Shown here: positions 56,980-64,000 of the stretch, one piece after another
Position numbering within the stretch: the first letter of the stretch is position 1
How the letters are laid out: each line of letters begins with the position of its first letter
Assembly (NCBI RefSeq): GCF_003666245.1
Contig: NZ_MJLZ01000002.1
Coordinates: 144,281 to 208,280, forward strand
Reading direction: 5' to 3'
Length of the DNA: 64,000 nt
From: Brenneria alni
GTDB lineage: Bacteria; Pseudomonadota; Gammaproteobacteria; Enterobacterales; Enterobacteriaceae
The notes under the pieces: model-generated
What the model was told of the DNA's origin: nothing
What the model saw: only the letters and a program-made list of their open reading frames with translations
Database searches by the model: none
Translations under genes and position numbers: made by a program

Positions 56980-57466
56980 AAAGAACTCCTCTTTATTTAT
57001 TATATGTTGCGTATTTGTATCATTTACAATAAATTAAACCACTCAATAAATCTTCATCGAATAACTAACAAATATAAAATGAATACATAACCCAGAGTCG
57101 TTTGATTTTTTGTCTGTGCTATTTTTATCATTATGCCGAAAATCATACTAACTGGTAATCAAAATGGTGTTATTCATAAAATCGATAAATCTATTTAATT
57201 TGCTAACTCGATAAATTATATTGATTTATTTATATATAGATAATTATATGTTTTTGAATACAATTTTTATTTTTAATGCGGTGTGGTTATGTTTTGAATT
57301 GTGATGTCAGTTGGGATTGATTCGTCACGCCGGGAAATAGCAGAAGAAAAGAGAGATAAATAATTGCGGAGTAGATCATAAAAATAAACCAAGAGAGTTG
57401 TTTTACGTTGAGTTTGGCCTTTTTTTACATAACACTCCTTTTCTATTTATGCATTTAAGGCCGTTT
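56980..57466. promoter_or_regulatory. AT-rich 487-bp control region between the transporter operon and lysR
   Basis: This is the most AT-rich stretch of the window. It contains TCGATAAAT twice in direct repeat (57182-57190 and 57208-57216), 26 bp apart, and a nearby ATTGATTTAT, compatible with LysR-type half-sites. The composition also suggests H-NS binding. Promoters for both directions must lie here. No coding sequence is credible inside it. Confidence 0.5.
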
Positions 57467-58366
57467 ATGAATTTATCCATAAAACAACTGCGGGCATTTG
57501 TTGCGTTAACGGAAACCGATAATTTCACACGTGCGGCGCAGAAAATAAATCTTTCTCAACCGGCGTTCAGCGCGTTAATCGCCGGTTTAGAGGAAGAGGT
57601 TGGTTACCGGTTATTTGATCGGGATACGCGCAAGGTACAACTAAATGCGGACGGCATTCAGTTCATTGATATCGCCCGACGGTTGATTCAAACCCATGAC
57701 GACGCCGTTGATGAAATCAAGTCTTATGCCACGGGTTATAAAGGAAAAATAGTGTTGGCGGTATTACCATCAATGGCTGTGGAGTGGTTGCCACAGGTAC
57801 TGGCGCAATATCACCATGCCTACCCTAAAATTAAGGTTGAACTGCTGGACACCCAGTGGGATCGCTGTTTAAAAGCGGTATTGGACGGACAAGCCGATTT
57901 AGCATTAACTGCGGGACAGCCGTCACCGGGTACTTTTAGTTCCAGAATGCTGTTCGCGGATAACTTTTATCTGATTTGCCATAAAGATCACCCACTGGCC
58001 AGGCAGAGCACCGTGGATGTCGCGGAAGTGGCTGAACACGCCTTTGTCGGTTTTTGTCAAGGCACCAGTATCCGGCAATATACCGACCAGCTCATGGAGC
58101 CGCACGGTTTTAAGTATGTGCTGGAAGTGCGCCAGTTGACGACCATGATGGGGCTGGTGGCCGCCAATTATGGTGTCAGCATCGTAACCGGATTGACGTT
58201 ATTTCAGTTTCAGCACAAAGATATTGCGATTATTCCTTTCAGGGATTTATCACTGAAGCGGGGCATCTATCTGGTGACAGACAAAGAGCGGCAGCTTTCT
58301 GTCTGTGCCAAAGAATTCTATGACTTTCTTCAAGAGCGGGCTGAAAGTTTTGTTCCTAAATCGTGA
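57467..58366 (+). CDS. LysR-family regulator of insertion 2
   Basis: This 299-residue LTTR has an N-terminal winged helix-turn-helix (KQLRAFVALTETDNFTRAA, NLSQPAFSALIAGLEEEVG) and an effector-binding domain from about residue 90. The ATG at 57467 follows TTTAAGGCCGTTT. The upstream extension to 57398 is rejected. Divergent orientation suggests it activates the transporter-AtuA-Ato operon in response to the substrate or an intermediate. Confidence 0.93.
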   Translation: MNLSIKQLRAFVALTETDNFTRAAQKINLSQPAFSALIAGLEEEVGYRLFDRDTRKVQLNADGIQFIDIARRLIQTHDDAVDEIKSYATGYKGKIVLAVLPSMAVEWLPQVLAQYHHAYPKIKVELLDTQWDRCLKAVLDGQADLALTAGQPSPGTFSSRMLFADNFYLICHKDHPLARQSTVDVAEVAEHAFVGFCQGTSIRQYTDQLMEPHGFKYVLEVRQLTTMMGLVAANYGVSIVTGLTLFQFQHKDIAIIPFRDLSLKRGIYLVTDKERQLSVCAKEFYDFLQERAESFVPKS

Positions 58367-58394
58367 GGCGGATGGAATCGTTAAGGTTATTTTT

Positions 58395-58583
58395 TCAGGG
58401 TTTCTTCTGCGGCCAGTCGTCTTCCTCATCCCATTTATCGTTGTTGTCCCGATGGGGAGGAAGTTTCGGCTTATGAAGAAGAAAACGTTTATGATCGACA
58501 TTCCTCAGTTCTTTAATGCCGTTTAACAGCATTCCGAACAGAATAATCAGGATTATCCACCAGTAATCAGCCAGCCATGCCAT
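58395..58583 (-). CDS. ypfN: YpfN family small membrane protein
   Basis: This 62-residue protein has one transmembrane helix (about 7-22, [14 protein letters not shown]) and a charged tail ending [11 protein letters not shown]. It matches E. coli YpfN (66 residues) in KPxLPPHRDxNDKWD. Its function is not known. It is 2 nt after the M15 peptidase gene and convergent with lysR, marking the right edge of insertion 2. Confidence 0.93.
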   Translation of the reverse strand: MAWLADYWWIILIILFGMLLNGIKELRNVDHKRFLLHKPKLPPHRDNNDKWDEEDDWPQKKP

Positions 58584-58585
58584 GA

Positions 58586-59260
58586 TTATGCTCCATCAAT
58601 GTTGTGTATAAAGCGGGTAAACAGGTGCGGCAGATGTTGGCACAACCAGTTAAAGCCTGCGATATCCTCTCCTTGCCATGCCGACAGAATAATACCGGAC
58701 GTGAGCTGTTTTTCCGCGTGCTGTGCCAGAGGATAATAGCTGATATGCCAGGGTTCTGCTGCGACGCCGCCGAGGTCGTGCTCATAAGGGCGATAAAACC
58801 CGAATTCATGCATGTGCTCACTCAACCAGGCGTTCAGGTCAGCGAAGTAACCGCCGTGTTCGTATTCCCAGGGTTCCAATTGTAGCCTTTCCCCTTCCGG
58901 CAGACGGGTCGGGTCATAGATATCGAGATCGCTGCCCCAGTGGTGGCGGCTGGCGCCCGGCATAGCCGACCAGCGTAAAATCGCCTTACAGCGCTCACCG
59001 TCATCCAGCGACAGGATATCCAGTGGTTGACCATGCTTACCCATCACCGGGCGTTCTCCCCTGAATTTTTCATTCCAGATTAAACGCTGACGGTTAAAGT
59101 CGCGAAACGTGCTGGCAGGCTGAACCGTCAATCCATCTTTTTCCGCTGCACGTTGTAAAGCCTGAAACGCCAGAACCGCTTCAGGCTGAAGGCGATGATG
59201 GCCACTGAGCGTGACTAAATGACTGTCGTTTTTCCCGGTTAACATAGCATGAGTAATCAT
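58586..59260 (-). CDS. M15 family metallopeptidase (D-Ala-D-Ala carboxypeptidase type)
   Basis: This 224-residue zinc peptidase is of the M15B/VanY fold. It carries the SxHxxGxxxD metal motif ([10 protein letters not shown], His106 and Asp113), then the catalytic Glu169 and third ligand His172 in EPWHISYYP. There is no signal peptide, so its site is probably cytoplasmic or by another route. The start ATG at 59260 overlaps the dapE stop (ATGA). An open extension to 59329 lies in dapE and is rejected. It is likely involved in peptidoglycan peptide trimming or recycling. Confidence 0.9.
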   Translation of the reverse strand: MITHAMLTGKNDSHLVTLSGHHRLQPEAVLAFQALQRAAEKDGLTVQPASTFRDFNRQRLIWNEKFRGERPVMGKHGQPLDILSLDDGERCKAILRWSAMPGASRHHWGSDLDIYDPTRLPEGERLQLEPWEYEHGGYFADLNAWLSEHMHEFGFYRPYEHDLGGVAAEPWHISYYPLAQHAEKQLTSGIILSAWQGEDIAGFNWLCQHLPHLFTRFIHNIDGA

Positions 59261-60384
59261 GCGATCAATTGCTCCATAATACGTTGATACATGCGGCTTA
59301 ACAGTTGTAAGTCCGCCGCGTTGACGCACTCATCCACTTTATGAATGGTGGCGTTCACCGGCCCAAGCTCCACAACCTGAGCCCCCATTCGGGCGATAAA
59401 GCGTCCGTCCGATGTACCGCCGTTGGTTAACAACTGTGGTGTAATTTCGTTGTAATGCTCTACGGCATTAACCACCGCATCCACAAGCTCGCCTCGTGCG
59501 GTCAGAAACGGCTGGCCGGAAAGCTGCCAGTCGATAGTGTAGCGTAGCTGATGGCGGTCCAGCAGCTCTGCAACCCGTTGCTTAATGATCTCATCCGTCA
59601 GTTCGGTGCTGAAACGGAAATTGAACTGTACCAACAGTTCACCGGGAATGACGTTATTACTGCCGGTGCCTGCCTGAACGTTGGCGATTTGCATACTGGT
59701 CGGGGGAAAGAATTCATTACCCTGATCCCATTCTGTCGCCACCAGCTCATTTAGTACCGGTATGGCTCGGTGTACCGGATTGTCTGCAAGATGCGGGTAG
59801 GCGACGTGACCTTGAATACCCTGTACGCGCAGATTGGCGGTAATGGAGCCCCGGCGGCCATTTTTCACTACGTCACCGACGACATGGGTGCTTGAAGGTT
59901 CACCCACCAGGCAATAATCCACTTGTTCGTTACGCGCCATCAGGGCTTCAACCACTTTTACCGTGCCATTAACGGTACTGGCTTCTTCATCAGAGGTTAT
60001 CAGGAAGGCTAACCGTCCCTGATGGTGGGGGGTGGCGGCGACAAAACGTTCGGCGGCGACAATCATTGCCGCCAGTGAGCCTTTCATATCTGCCGCCCCG
60101 CGCCCATATAACATGCCATCGCGGATGGTGGGTTCAAAAGGTGGATACTGCCAGCGGCTTTCATCGCCGCTTGGCACGACATCGGTATGTCCGGCAAACG
60201 CCAGCGTTTTCCCGGTACCGCGCCACGCCCAGACGTTTTGAGTATCACCGAAATTCATCGGTTCAATGGTGAAGCCAATGGCTTTCAGGCGCTCAGTCAT
60301 TAATTCCTGACAGCCTTCATCATTCGGACTTAGGGAAGGGCGTTTGATTAGCTGTTGGGCAAGTTCGATAACCGGACAAGACAC
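59257..60384 (-). CDS. dapE: Succinyl-diaminopimelate desuccinylase DapE
   Basis: DapE is a dinuclear zinc amidohydrolase releasing LL-DAP from its succinyl form (lysine/DAP pathway). At 375 residues it has exactly the E. coli length. Metal ligands: His66 (FAGHTDVVP), Asp in [10 protein letters not shown], Glu pair in TSDEEAS, Glu in LVGEPSS, and His in NATIHKVDE. Start: GTG at 60384 with GGAG 11 nt upstream. The extended frame to 60450 is inside yffB. Only one base separates the yffB stop from this start. Confidence 0.97.
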   Translation of the reverse strand: MSCPVIELAQQLIKRPSLSPNDEGCQELMTERLKAIGFTIEPMNFGDTQNVWAWRGTGKTLAFAGHTDVVPSGDESRWQYPPFEPTIRDGMLYGRGAADMKGSLAAMIVAAERFVAATPHHQGRLAFLITSDEEASTVNGTVKVVEALMARNEQVDYCLVGEPSSTHVVGDVVKNGRRGSITANLRVQGIQGHVAYPHLADNPVHRAIPVLNELVATEWDQGNEFFPPTSMQIANVQAGTGSNNVIPGELLVQFNFRFSTELTDEIIKQRVAELLDRHQLRYTIDWQLSGQPFLTARGELVDAVVNAVEHYNEITPQLLTNGGTSDGRFIARMGAQVVELGPVNATIHKVDECVNAADLQLLSRMYQRIMEQLIA

Positions 60385-60385
60385 G

Positions 60386-60763
60386 TTATTTGTTCTCCGC
60401 AATAAATTCCTGATAGCTGTCTGCGCTGAAGCCAAGCAGCGCTTTTCCATCGTTTGTCACTAACAGCGGTCGTTTAATCAACGCGGGCTGTGCAAGCATA
60501 AGCGCTTTCGCCGTGGCTTCACTGCTGGCGGTGTCGCTATTGATAATGTTGCGCTGTTCTTCGCTTAGTTTACGCCAGGTCGTGCCGCGAGTGTTGATTA
60601 ATGGTTGCCAGCCCAGTTGATCAATAAAACGCTGAAGGTGCTGCTCATCGAGACCGTCGGCGCGATAATCATGAAAGCGGTAATCAATCTGTTGTTCTTC
60701 AAGCCAACGGCGGGCTTTCTTTATGGTGTCGCAATTTTTGATACCGTACATGGTCAGCGTCAT
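60386..60763 (-). CDS. yffB: ArsC-family reductase-like protein YffB
   Basis: This 125-residue thioredoxin-fold protein is of the Spx/ArsC superfamily, like E. coli YffB (118). The N-terminal [19 protein letters not shown] carries the single active Cys. [12 protein letters not shown] and [19 protein letters not shown] follow. It probably reduces with glutathione; the physiological substrate is unknown. AAAGGACATTAATAACA precedes the ATG at 60763. The frame upstream of that is rejected. It forms an operon with dapE and the M15 gene. Confidence 0.93.
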   Translation of the reverse strand: MTLTMYGIKNCDTIKKARRWLEEQQIDYRFHDYRADGLDEQHLQRFIDQLGWQPLINTRGTTWRKLSEEQRNIINSDTASSEATAKALMLAQPALIKRPLLVTNDGKALLGFSADSYQEFIAENK

Positions 60764-60995
60764 TGTTATTAATGTCCTTTCTGTTTTATGGGTTACGTGA
60801 TGGTTGTCGAGCGGCGCAACATAGGGGAATGGGCCTGGCATCGTATTGTCCCAGAATGCCGAAAAAAAACGGTGAGATCTACTGTGAACTGAGAGAGGGA
60901 AATGAGAAATAGCCTGATTTTTATACTTTCATAACTATTCCGCCTGCTTAAAAAACGTGCATATAATATTCGCAGTTAATGGTCAAGAGGTTAGC

Positions 60996-61055
60996 ATGAT
61001 CGAAGTAGAAGTGAGTAATTGGAAGGATTTTATTGAAGCAATGTTACGCAAATAA
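60996..61055 (+). CDS. ypfM: Small protein YpfM
   Basis: This 19-residue protein reads MIEVEVSNWKDFIEAMLRK. It matches E. coli YpfM in length and pattern (MIE, NWKDFIE, MLRK), at the same locus next to yffB. An AGAGG ribosome-binding site lies 5-9 nt upstream and a TATAAT at 60962-60967. A strong terminator follows 46 nt after the stop. The function is not established. Confidence 0.92.
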   Translation: MIEVEVSNWKDFIEAMLRK

Positions 61056-61101
61056 TAATTAAAAGTTATATTTGTCATTGCATACCAGGGGTAAGAACGA
61101 C

Positions 61102-61136
61102 AAAAGCAGTAATCAGCGCGTTACTGCTTTTTTTTG
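61102..61136 (+). terminator. Strong terminator after ypfM
   Basis: AAAAGCAGTAA (61102-61112) pairs perfectly with TTACTGCTTTT (61121-61131) over an 8-nt loop, then TTTT. It is a textbook rho-independent terminator, defining a ypfM transcript of about 150 nt. Confidence 0.9.
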
Positions 61137-61283
61137 TTAAAAATAAGGAAACCTGACTAAATAAAAGAGGGTATTATTTTTCCTGTCGGGATTTTGTTTT
61201 AACATGTTGTTATTTATTGTGAAATTTGTCTTTCAGTGGCCAATGTAGATAAAATTCTGGAGTAAAAAAGGGGATCTTCCGCA

Positions 61284-61469
61284 TCATATAATGGACAAAA
61301 GAGGAAGTTTACGGGTGTTCTCTATGTCGTGGAAATCGACGCTGTGCAATATCAGTTTGGCCGAGTGCAGCCCGCCGAGTTGGTTTTTTACGCATTCATT
61401 AATTGTACGGTAGTAAGGGATCGTCGACTCCCGGTTCATTCCCCCAATAAGGCCTAATGTTTTCATCGC
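61284..61469 (-). pseudogene. Truncated aspartate/glutamate racemase
   Basis: The first 48 or so residues resemble the N-terminus of the racemase family (KTLGLIGGMNRESTIPYYR, then LGGLHSAKLILHSVDFHDIE). The frame then degenerates (NTRKLPLLSII) and stops after 61 codons; a full protein has about 230. The family segment GGMSWEST is altered to GGMNREST. It is a decayed remnant of a horizontally shared or lost gene. Confidence 0.8.
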
Positions 61470-61693
61470 TATTTTCTTTGGGCAATTGATACCATAAAAA
61501 GTCATCAGGAATGTTTAACGTACCAGACTAAAACATGAATGCTGTTAAAATTTGTCTGCGCAGCCGTCCAGCAGACTTTTTTAGCGGTTTTTATCACTTT
61601 TTACCCATCTTCAACTGGACAAATGCGCCATCTATTGCTGTACTGTATCCGACACAGATTTTGTGTCTTTCATTCATGTTAAAGGTAAGTTTG

Positions 61694-61903
61694 ATGTCTA
61701 AGATTAAAGGTAGCGTTAAGTGGTTTAATGAGTCCAAAGGATTCGGTTTCATTACTCCTGAAGATGGTAGCAAAGACGTATTCGTACATTTCTCTGCCAT
61801 CCAGAGCAATGGATTTAAAACTCTGGCTGAAGGTCAGCGTGTAGAGTTTGAAATCACCAGCGGAGCGAAAGGTCCGTCAGCTGCTAACGTTATCGCTATT
61901 TAA
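61694..61903 (+). CDS. cspE: Cold-shock-like protein CspE
   Basis: CspE is an RNA/ssDNA-binding antiterminator and RNA chaperone of the CspA family, expressed at normal temperature. It has 69 residues. RNP1 KGFGFI (17-22) and RNP2 VFVHF (30-34) are intact. Start ATG at 61694 with AAAGGTAAGTTTG. The open extension upstream to 61535 is untranslated leader. It is followed by a strong terminator and the convergent crcB, the same order as in E. coli (crcB-cspE region). Confidence 0.98.
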   Translation: MSKIKGSVKWFNESKGFGFITPEDGSKDVFVHFSAIQSNGFKTLAEGQRVEFEITSGAKGPSAANVIAI

Positions 61904-61920
61904 TTATACCGATTTCTTGA

Positions 61921-61950
61921 AAAACCCGCCGCAAGGCGGGTTTTTTTTTA
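61921..61950. terminator. Bidirectional terminator between cspE and crcB
   Basis: AAAACCCGCC (61921-61930), loop GCAA, GGCGGGTTTT (61935-61944), then five more T. On the minus strand the same stem is followed by TTTTTC, so it serves both convergent genes. Confidence 0.92.
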
Positions 61951-61978
61951 CGGCTATCATTTTGGTCTTGCATAATGC

Positions 61979-62362
61979 TTAGTGTGCTGTCAGCCAGGTC
62001 ACCAGGGTGAAAGCCAATGCCGTCAGCAACAGCGATCCCGTCAGATTCAACAATACATGCAGGCCTGCCGCGGCCAGATGCCCTGTTTGCAGGAGCATGA
62101 CCACTTCTGCCGAAAATGTCGAGAACGTGGTTAATCCACCGCAAAGCCCGGTGGTGATCAGTGTTTTCCAATGCTGATCCAGGTGAGGGTGACGCAGAAA
62201 ATAAGCTAATGCGCCACCGATGATAAATGCGCCAATCAAATTAGCGAGCAATGTGCCTACCGGCATTGTCGGGTTGGCGCCGTTAAACCTGATGCCCAGT
62301 TGCCAGCGCGCAACGCTTCCTATCCCACCACCAATAAATACAACCAGTAATGTACTAAGCAT
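61979..62362 (-). CDS. crcB: Fluoride ion channel CrcB / FluC
   Basis: CrcB is a dual-topology dimeric fluoride exporter. It has 127 residues and four helices. The fluoride-pathway motif [14 protein letters not shown] (about 74-87) with two Phe residues and the central Na+ site region is present. [10 protein letters not shown] opens the protein. AAAAGGTGCCT precedes the ATG at 62362. A fluoride riboswitch lies in its leader. Confidence 0.97.
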   Translation of the reverse strand: MLSTLLVVFIGGGIGSVARWQLGIRFNGANPTMPVGTLLANLIGAFIIGGALAYFLRHPHLDQHWKTLITTGLCGGLTTFSTFSAEVVMLLQTGHLAAAGLHVLLNLTGSLLLTALAFTLVTWLTAH

Positions 62363-62701
62363 ATAGGCACCTTTTATCTAATGTGTCTCAGGAGTTCCCC
62401 GCAGAGGACAGATGCTCTTTGAGGCGTGCGCAGACCTCATCAGCCGAATGGCGGTTAGAGAGGAATGTCATCTCCGTTATTTGCAGAAAAAAGTTTACGC
62501 TTTCCTGCCGTATTTTTATAGCTCCCCCACCAGTGGAAATGGTAAATCGATTTGAAGTGAACGATGGAAGTTGTGCCGGTGGTTATCGAGACGTCTTACT
62601 TTGTTACAGATGGCGATTGCGTTGTTGCCTGTAAGGCTTTACATAGAGGTAATGTTATCTATTCGCTGGTTTATCCAGTATCTGTAATCAGGTAGGTAAG
62701 T
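62363..62701. other. 339-bp crcB/tatE intergenic region
   Basis: This holds the crcB leader with the riboswitch aptamer (62428-62475) and its expression platform (62363-62427), the crcB promoter beyond 62476, and the tatE leader up to 62701. An 83-codon frame on the plus strand (62383-62634) lies antisense to the riboswitch and is not a gene. Confidence 0.7.
62428..62475 (-). ncRNA. Fluoride riboswitch (crcB RNA motif) upstream of crcB
   Basis: Read on the minus strand the region holds GGAGATGACATTCCTC, then TAACCGCC, ATTC, GGCTGATGA, GGTCTGCGC: the crcB aptamer. P1 is GGAG with CTCT (one G-U pair), the GCC/GGC stem is P2, and the loop GAC pairs with GTC downstream as the pseudoknot. Common versions have GGC/GCC, so this is a compensatory change. 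Downstream TGAGG...CCTCA can form an alternative hairpin with the aptamer's 3' end, consistent with a switch. Confidence 0.87.
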
Positions 62702-62908
62702 ATGGAAGGTATCAGTATTGCCAAACTGTTGGTTATCGGCGCATTGATCATTTTGCTGTTCGGAACTAATAAATTACGCAGTTTGGGAGGCGATCTCGGT
62801 GCGGCTATTAAAGGTTTTAAGAAAGCGATGAATGATGATCAATCGTCTAAACCGCCTGCTGTTGACGAGTCTGCGGCGCTGAACGATACGCACCGTAAAG
62901 AGTCATAA
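62702..62908 (+). CDS. tatE: Twin-arginine translocase subunit TatE
   Basis: TatE is a TatA paralogue in the Tat export pathway. It has 68 residues. One transmembrane helix (about 5-22, [19 protein letters not shown]), a hinge, an amphipathic helix ([15 protein letters not shown]) and a polar tail. AGGTAAGT precedes the ATG. It lies between crcB and the convergent lipA, in the E. coli order. Confidence 0.95.
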   Translation: MEGISIAKLLVIGALIILLFGTNKLRSLGGDLGAAIKGFKKAMNDDQSSKPPAVDESAALNDTHRKES

Positions 62909-62925
62909 TCCGCTGATGGAAAGCA

Positions 62926-62960
62926 AACAAACGGACGGAATTTTGCCGTCCGTTTGTTAT
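62926..62960. terminator. Bidirectional terminator between tatE and lipA
   Basis: AACAAACGGACGG (62926-62938) and CCGTCCGTTTGTT (62946-62958) form a perfect 13-bp stem with a 7-nt loop. The AAAC/GTTT ends give T-rich tails in both directions. Confidence 0.85.
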
Positions 62961-63009
62961 TATCCATCCATACTCATTATGTAACTAAATTTAAGCTCTT
63001 ATCAGCGGT

Positions 63010-63975
63010 TTATTTCACTTCAATCCCTTTTGCCTGCAAATCAGCATGATAGGACGAACGCACAAACGGGCCACAGGCCGCATGAGTAAAGCCCATCGCC
63101 ATCGCTTCGGCTTTCATTTCATCAAACTCGTCTGGACTGACATAGCGCTGTACCGGGAGGTGGTGGCGGCTTGGTTGCAGGTATTGTCCCAGCGTCAGCA
63201 TGGTAACGCCGTGGCGGCGTAGATCGCGCATCACCTCTACAATCTCGACATTGGTTTCGCCAAGACCCACCATCAAGCCGGATTTTGTCGGGATGGTCGG
63301 GTGAGCATTTTTGAAGTTTTCCAGCAGTTTCAGCGACCATTCATAATTGGCGCCAGGGCGAACCTGACGATAAACCCGTGGTACGTTTTCAAGGTTATGG
63401 TTGAAAACATCCGGCGGTGTTGCTGTCAGAATATCTAATGCCCGATCCATACGTCCACGGAAGTCTGGAACCAGTGTTTCGATGCGGATTTGCGGATTCT
63501 TGCGGCGGATGGCGCTGATGCAGTCAGCAAAATGCTGGGCGCCGCCATCACGCAGGTCATCACGGTCAACCGAGGTGATAACCACATAGCGCAGCCCCAT
63601 ATCATGGATGGTTTGCGCCAGCTTTTCTGGTTCGTTGGCATCCGGCGTCAGTGGTCTGCCGTGGGCGACGTCACAAAACGGACAGCGGCGAGTACAGATC
63701 GCGCCCAGGATCATGAAAGTGGCCGTGCCGTGATTAAAGCACTCCGCCAGATTTGGGCAGGAAGCCTCTTCGCAAACCGAGTGCAATCCGTTTTTACGCA
63801 TCGCGGCTTTGATACCCTGAATTCGGCTGGAGTCAGCCGGAAGTTTGATTCTCATCCATTCAGGTTTACGTAATATTTCCTGGCGTTCAGTGACGACAGT
63901 ACGCACCGGGATTAACGCCATTTTATCGGCATCGCGGTATTTTACGCCGCGTTCGATCTGAATCGGTTTACTCAT
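63010..63975 (-). CDS. lipA: Lipoyl synthase LipA
   Basis: LipA is a radical-SAM enzyme that inserts two sulphurs into octanoyl groups to form lipoate. At 321 residues it has exactly the E. coli length. The auxiliary [4Fe-4S] cluster Cys68, Cys73 and Cys79 ([14 protein letters not shown]) and the radical-SAM Cys94, Cys98 and Cys101 (CTRRCPFC) are all at the E. coli positions. The ATG is at 63975. It is complete, ending 25 nt before the window edge. Confidence 0.98.
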   Translation of the reverse strand: MSKPIQIERGVKYRDADKMALIPVRTVVTERQEILRKPEWMRIKLPADSSRIQGIKAAMRKNGLHSVCEEASCPNLAECFNHGTATFMILGAICTRRCPFCDVAHGRPLTPDANEPEKLAQTIHDMGLRYVVITSVDRDDLRDGGAQHFADCISAIRRKNPQIRIETLVPDFRGRMDRALDILTATPPDVFNHNLENVPRVYRQVRPGANYEWSLKLLENFKNAHPTIPTKSGLMVGLGETNVEIVEVMRDLRRHGVTMLTLGQYLQPSRHHLPVQRYVSPDEFDEMKAEAMAMGFTHAACGPFVRSSYHADLQAKGIEVK

Positions 63976-64000
63976 GTTTGCGTAAGTTCCAGTTCTGAAT

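Noticed and set aside
62383..62634. 83-codon open frame between crcB and tatE
   Set aside because: It lies antisense to the fluoride riboswitch and its leader, with no ribosome-binding site or homologue recognised.
1..64000. tRNA genes, rRNA genes, CRISPR arrays, insertion-sequence transposases, prophage genes
   Set aside because: None was recognised on reading both strands. tRNA absence was judged by eye only; a covariance search would settle it.

Overview
This 64 kb window is a chromosome segment of a member of the Enterobacterales. Gene content, protein sequences and an ERIC element fit the Pectobacteriaceae (Brenneria, Dickeya, Pectobacterium, Lonsdalea) best, but the genus cannot be proved from the sequence alone. 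Almost every gene is a recognisable housekeeping gene. The unusual material lies in two catabolic insertions, in several repeats, and in a few gene junctions.

Layout. Positions 1-4.5 kb hold the Rcs envelope-stress phosphorelay: the 3' end of rcsC converges on rcsD-rcsB, and an MFS transporter lies directly upstream of rcsD. The complete menaquinone operon menFDHBCE follows (5.9-13.1 kb), then a convergent small-subunit catalase, yfaZ and yfaY. Next come the ybbN-ybbO-tesA / ybbA-ybbP block, speG, a Fur-controlled siderophore binding protein plus TonB receptor, and a cytoplasmic PAS hybrid kinase translationally linked to an HD-GYP response regulator (26.6-30.0 kb). Purine and pyrimidine salvage and replication control follow: purMN divergent from upp-uraA-hda (30.1-35.0 kb).

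Two insertions interrupt an otherwise E. coli-like gene order. Insertion 1 (35.1-42.6 kb, between hda and bepA) is a sugar-type ABC transporter, an SDR dehydrogenase, a LacI regulator, a lactonase-like amidohydrolase, a NADAR protein and a PLP-dependent dehydratase. The same palindromic operator lies at both of its promoter regions, so it looks like one regulon. Insertion 2 (51.4-58.4 kb, between tmcA and ypfN) is a CitMHS carboxylate transporter, a two-subunit AtuA/DUF1446 enzyme, an AtoDA CoA-transferase and an AtoB thiolase, with a divergent LysR regulator. It probably converts an unidentified carboxylate to acetoacetate and then acetyl-CoA. Between them lie bepA, bcp, gcvR, dapA-bamC, purC, a DUF441 gene and tmcA. 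After insertion 2 come ypfN, an M15 peptidase, dapE, yffB, the 19-residue ypfM, a broken racemase, cspE, crcB, tatE and lipA.

The main non-coding observations are these. A 127-bp ERIC element replaces the stop of rcsD, and a 16-bp tandem duplication covers the rcsB start. A tandem ~73-bp repeat family lies upstream of both dapA and upp. A PurR box precedes purM and a Fur box precedes the siderophore genes. hda has a CTG start overlapped by a small upstream ORF. A fluoride riboswitch precedes crcB and shows a compensatory base change in its pseudoknot. No tRNA, rRNA, CRISPR array, insertion sequence or prophage was recognised.
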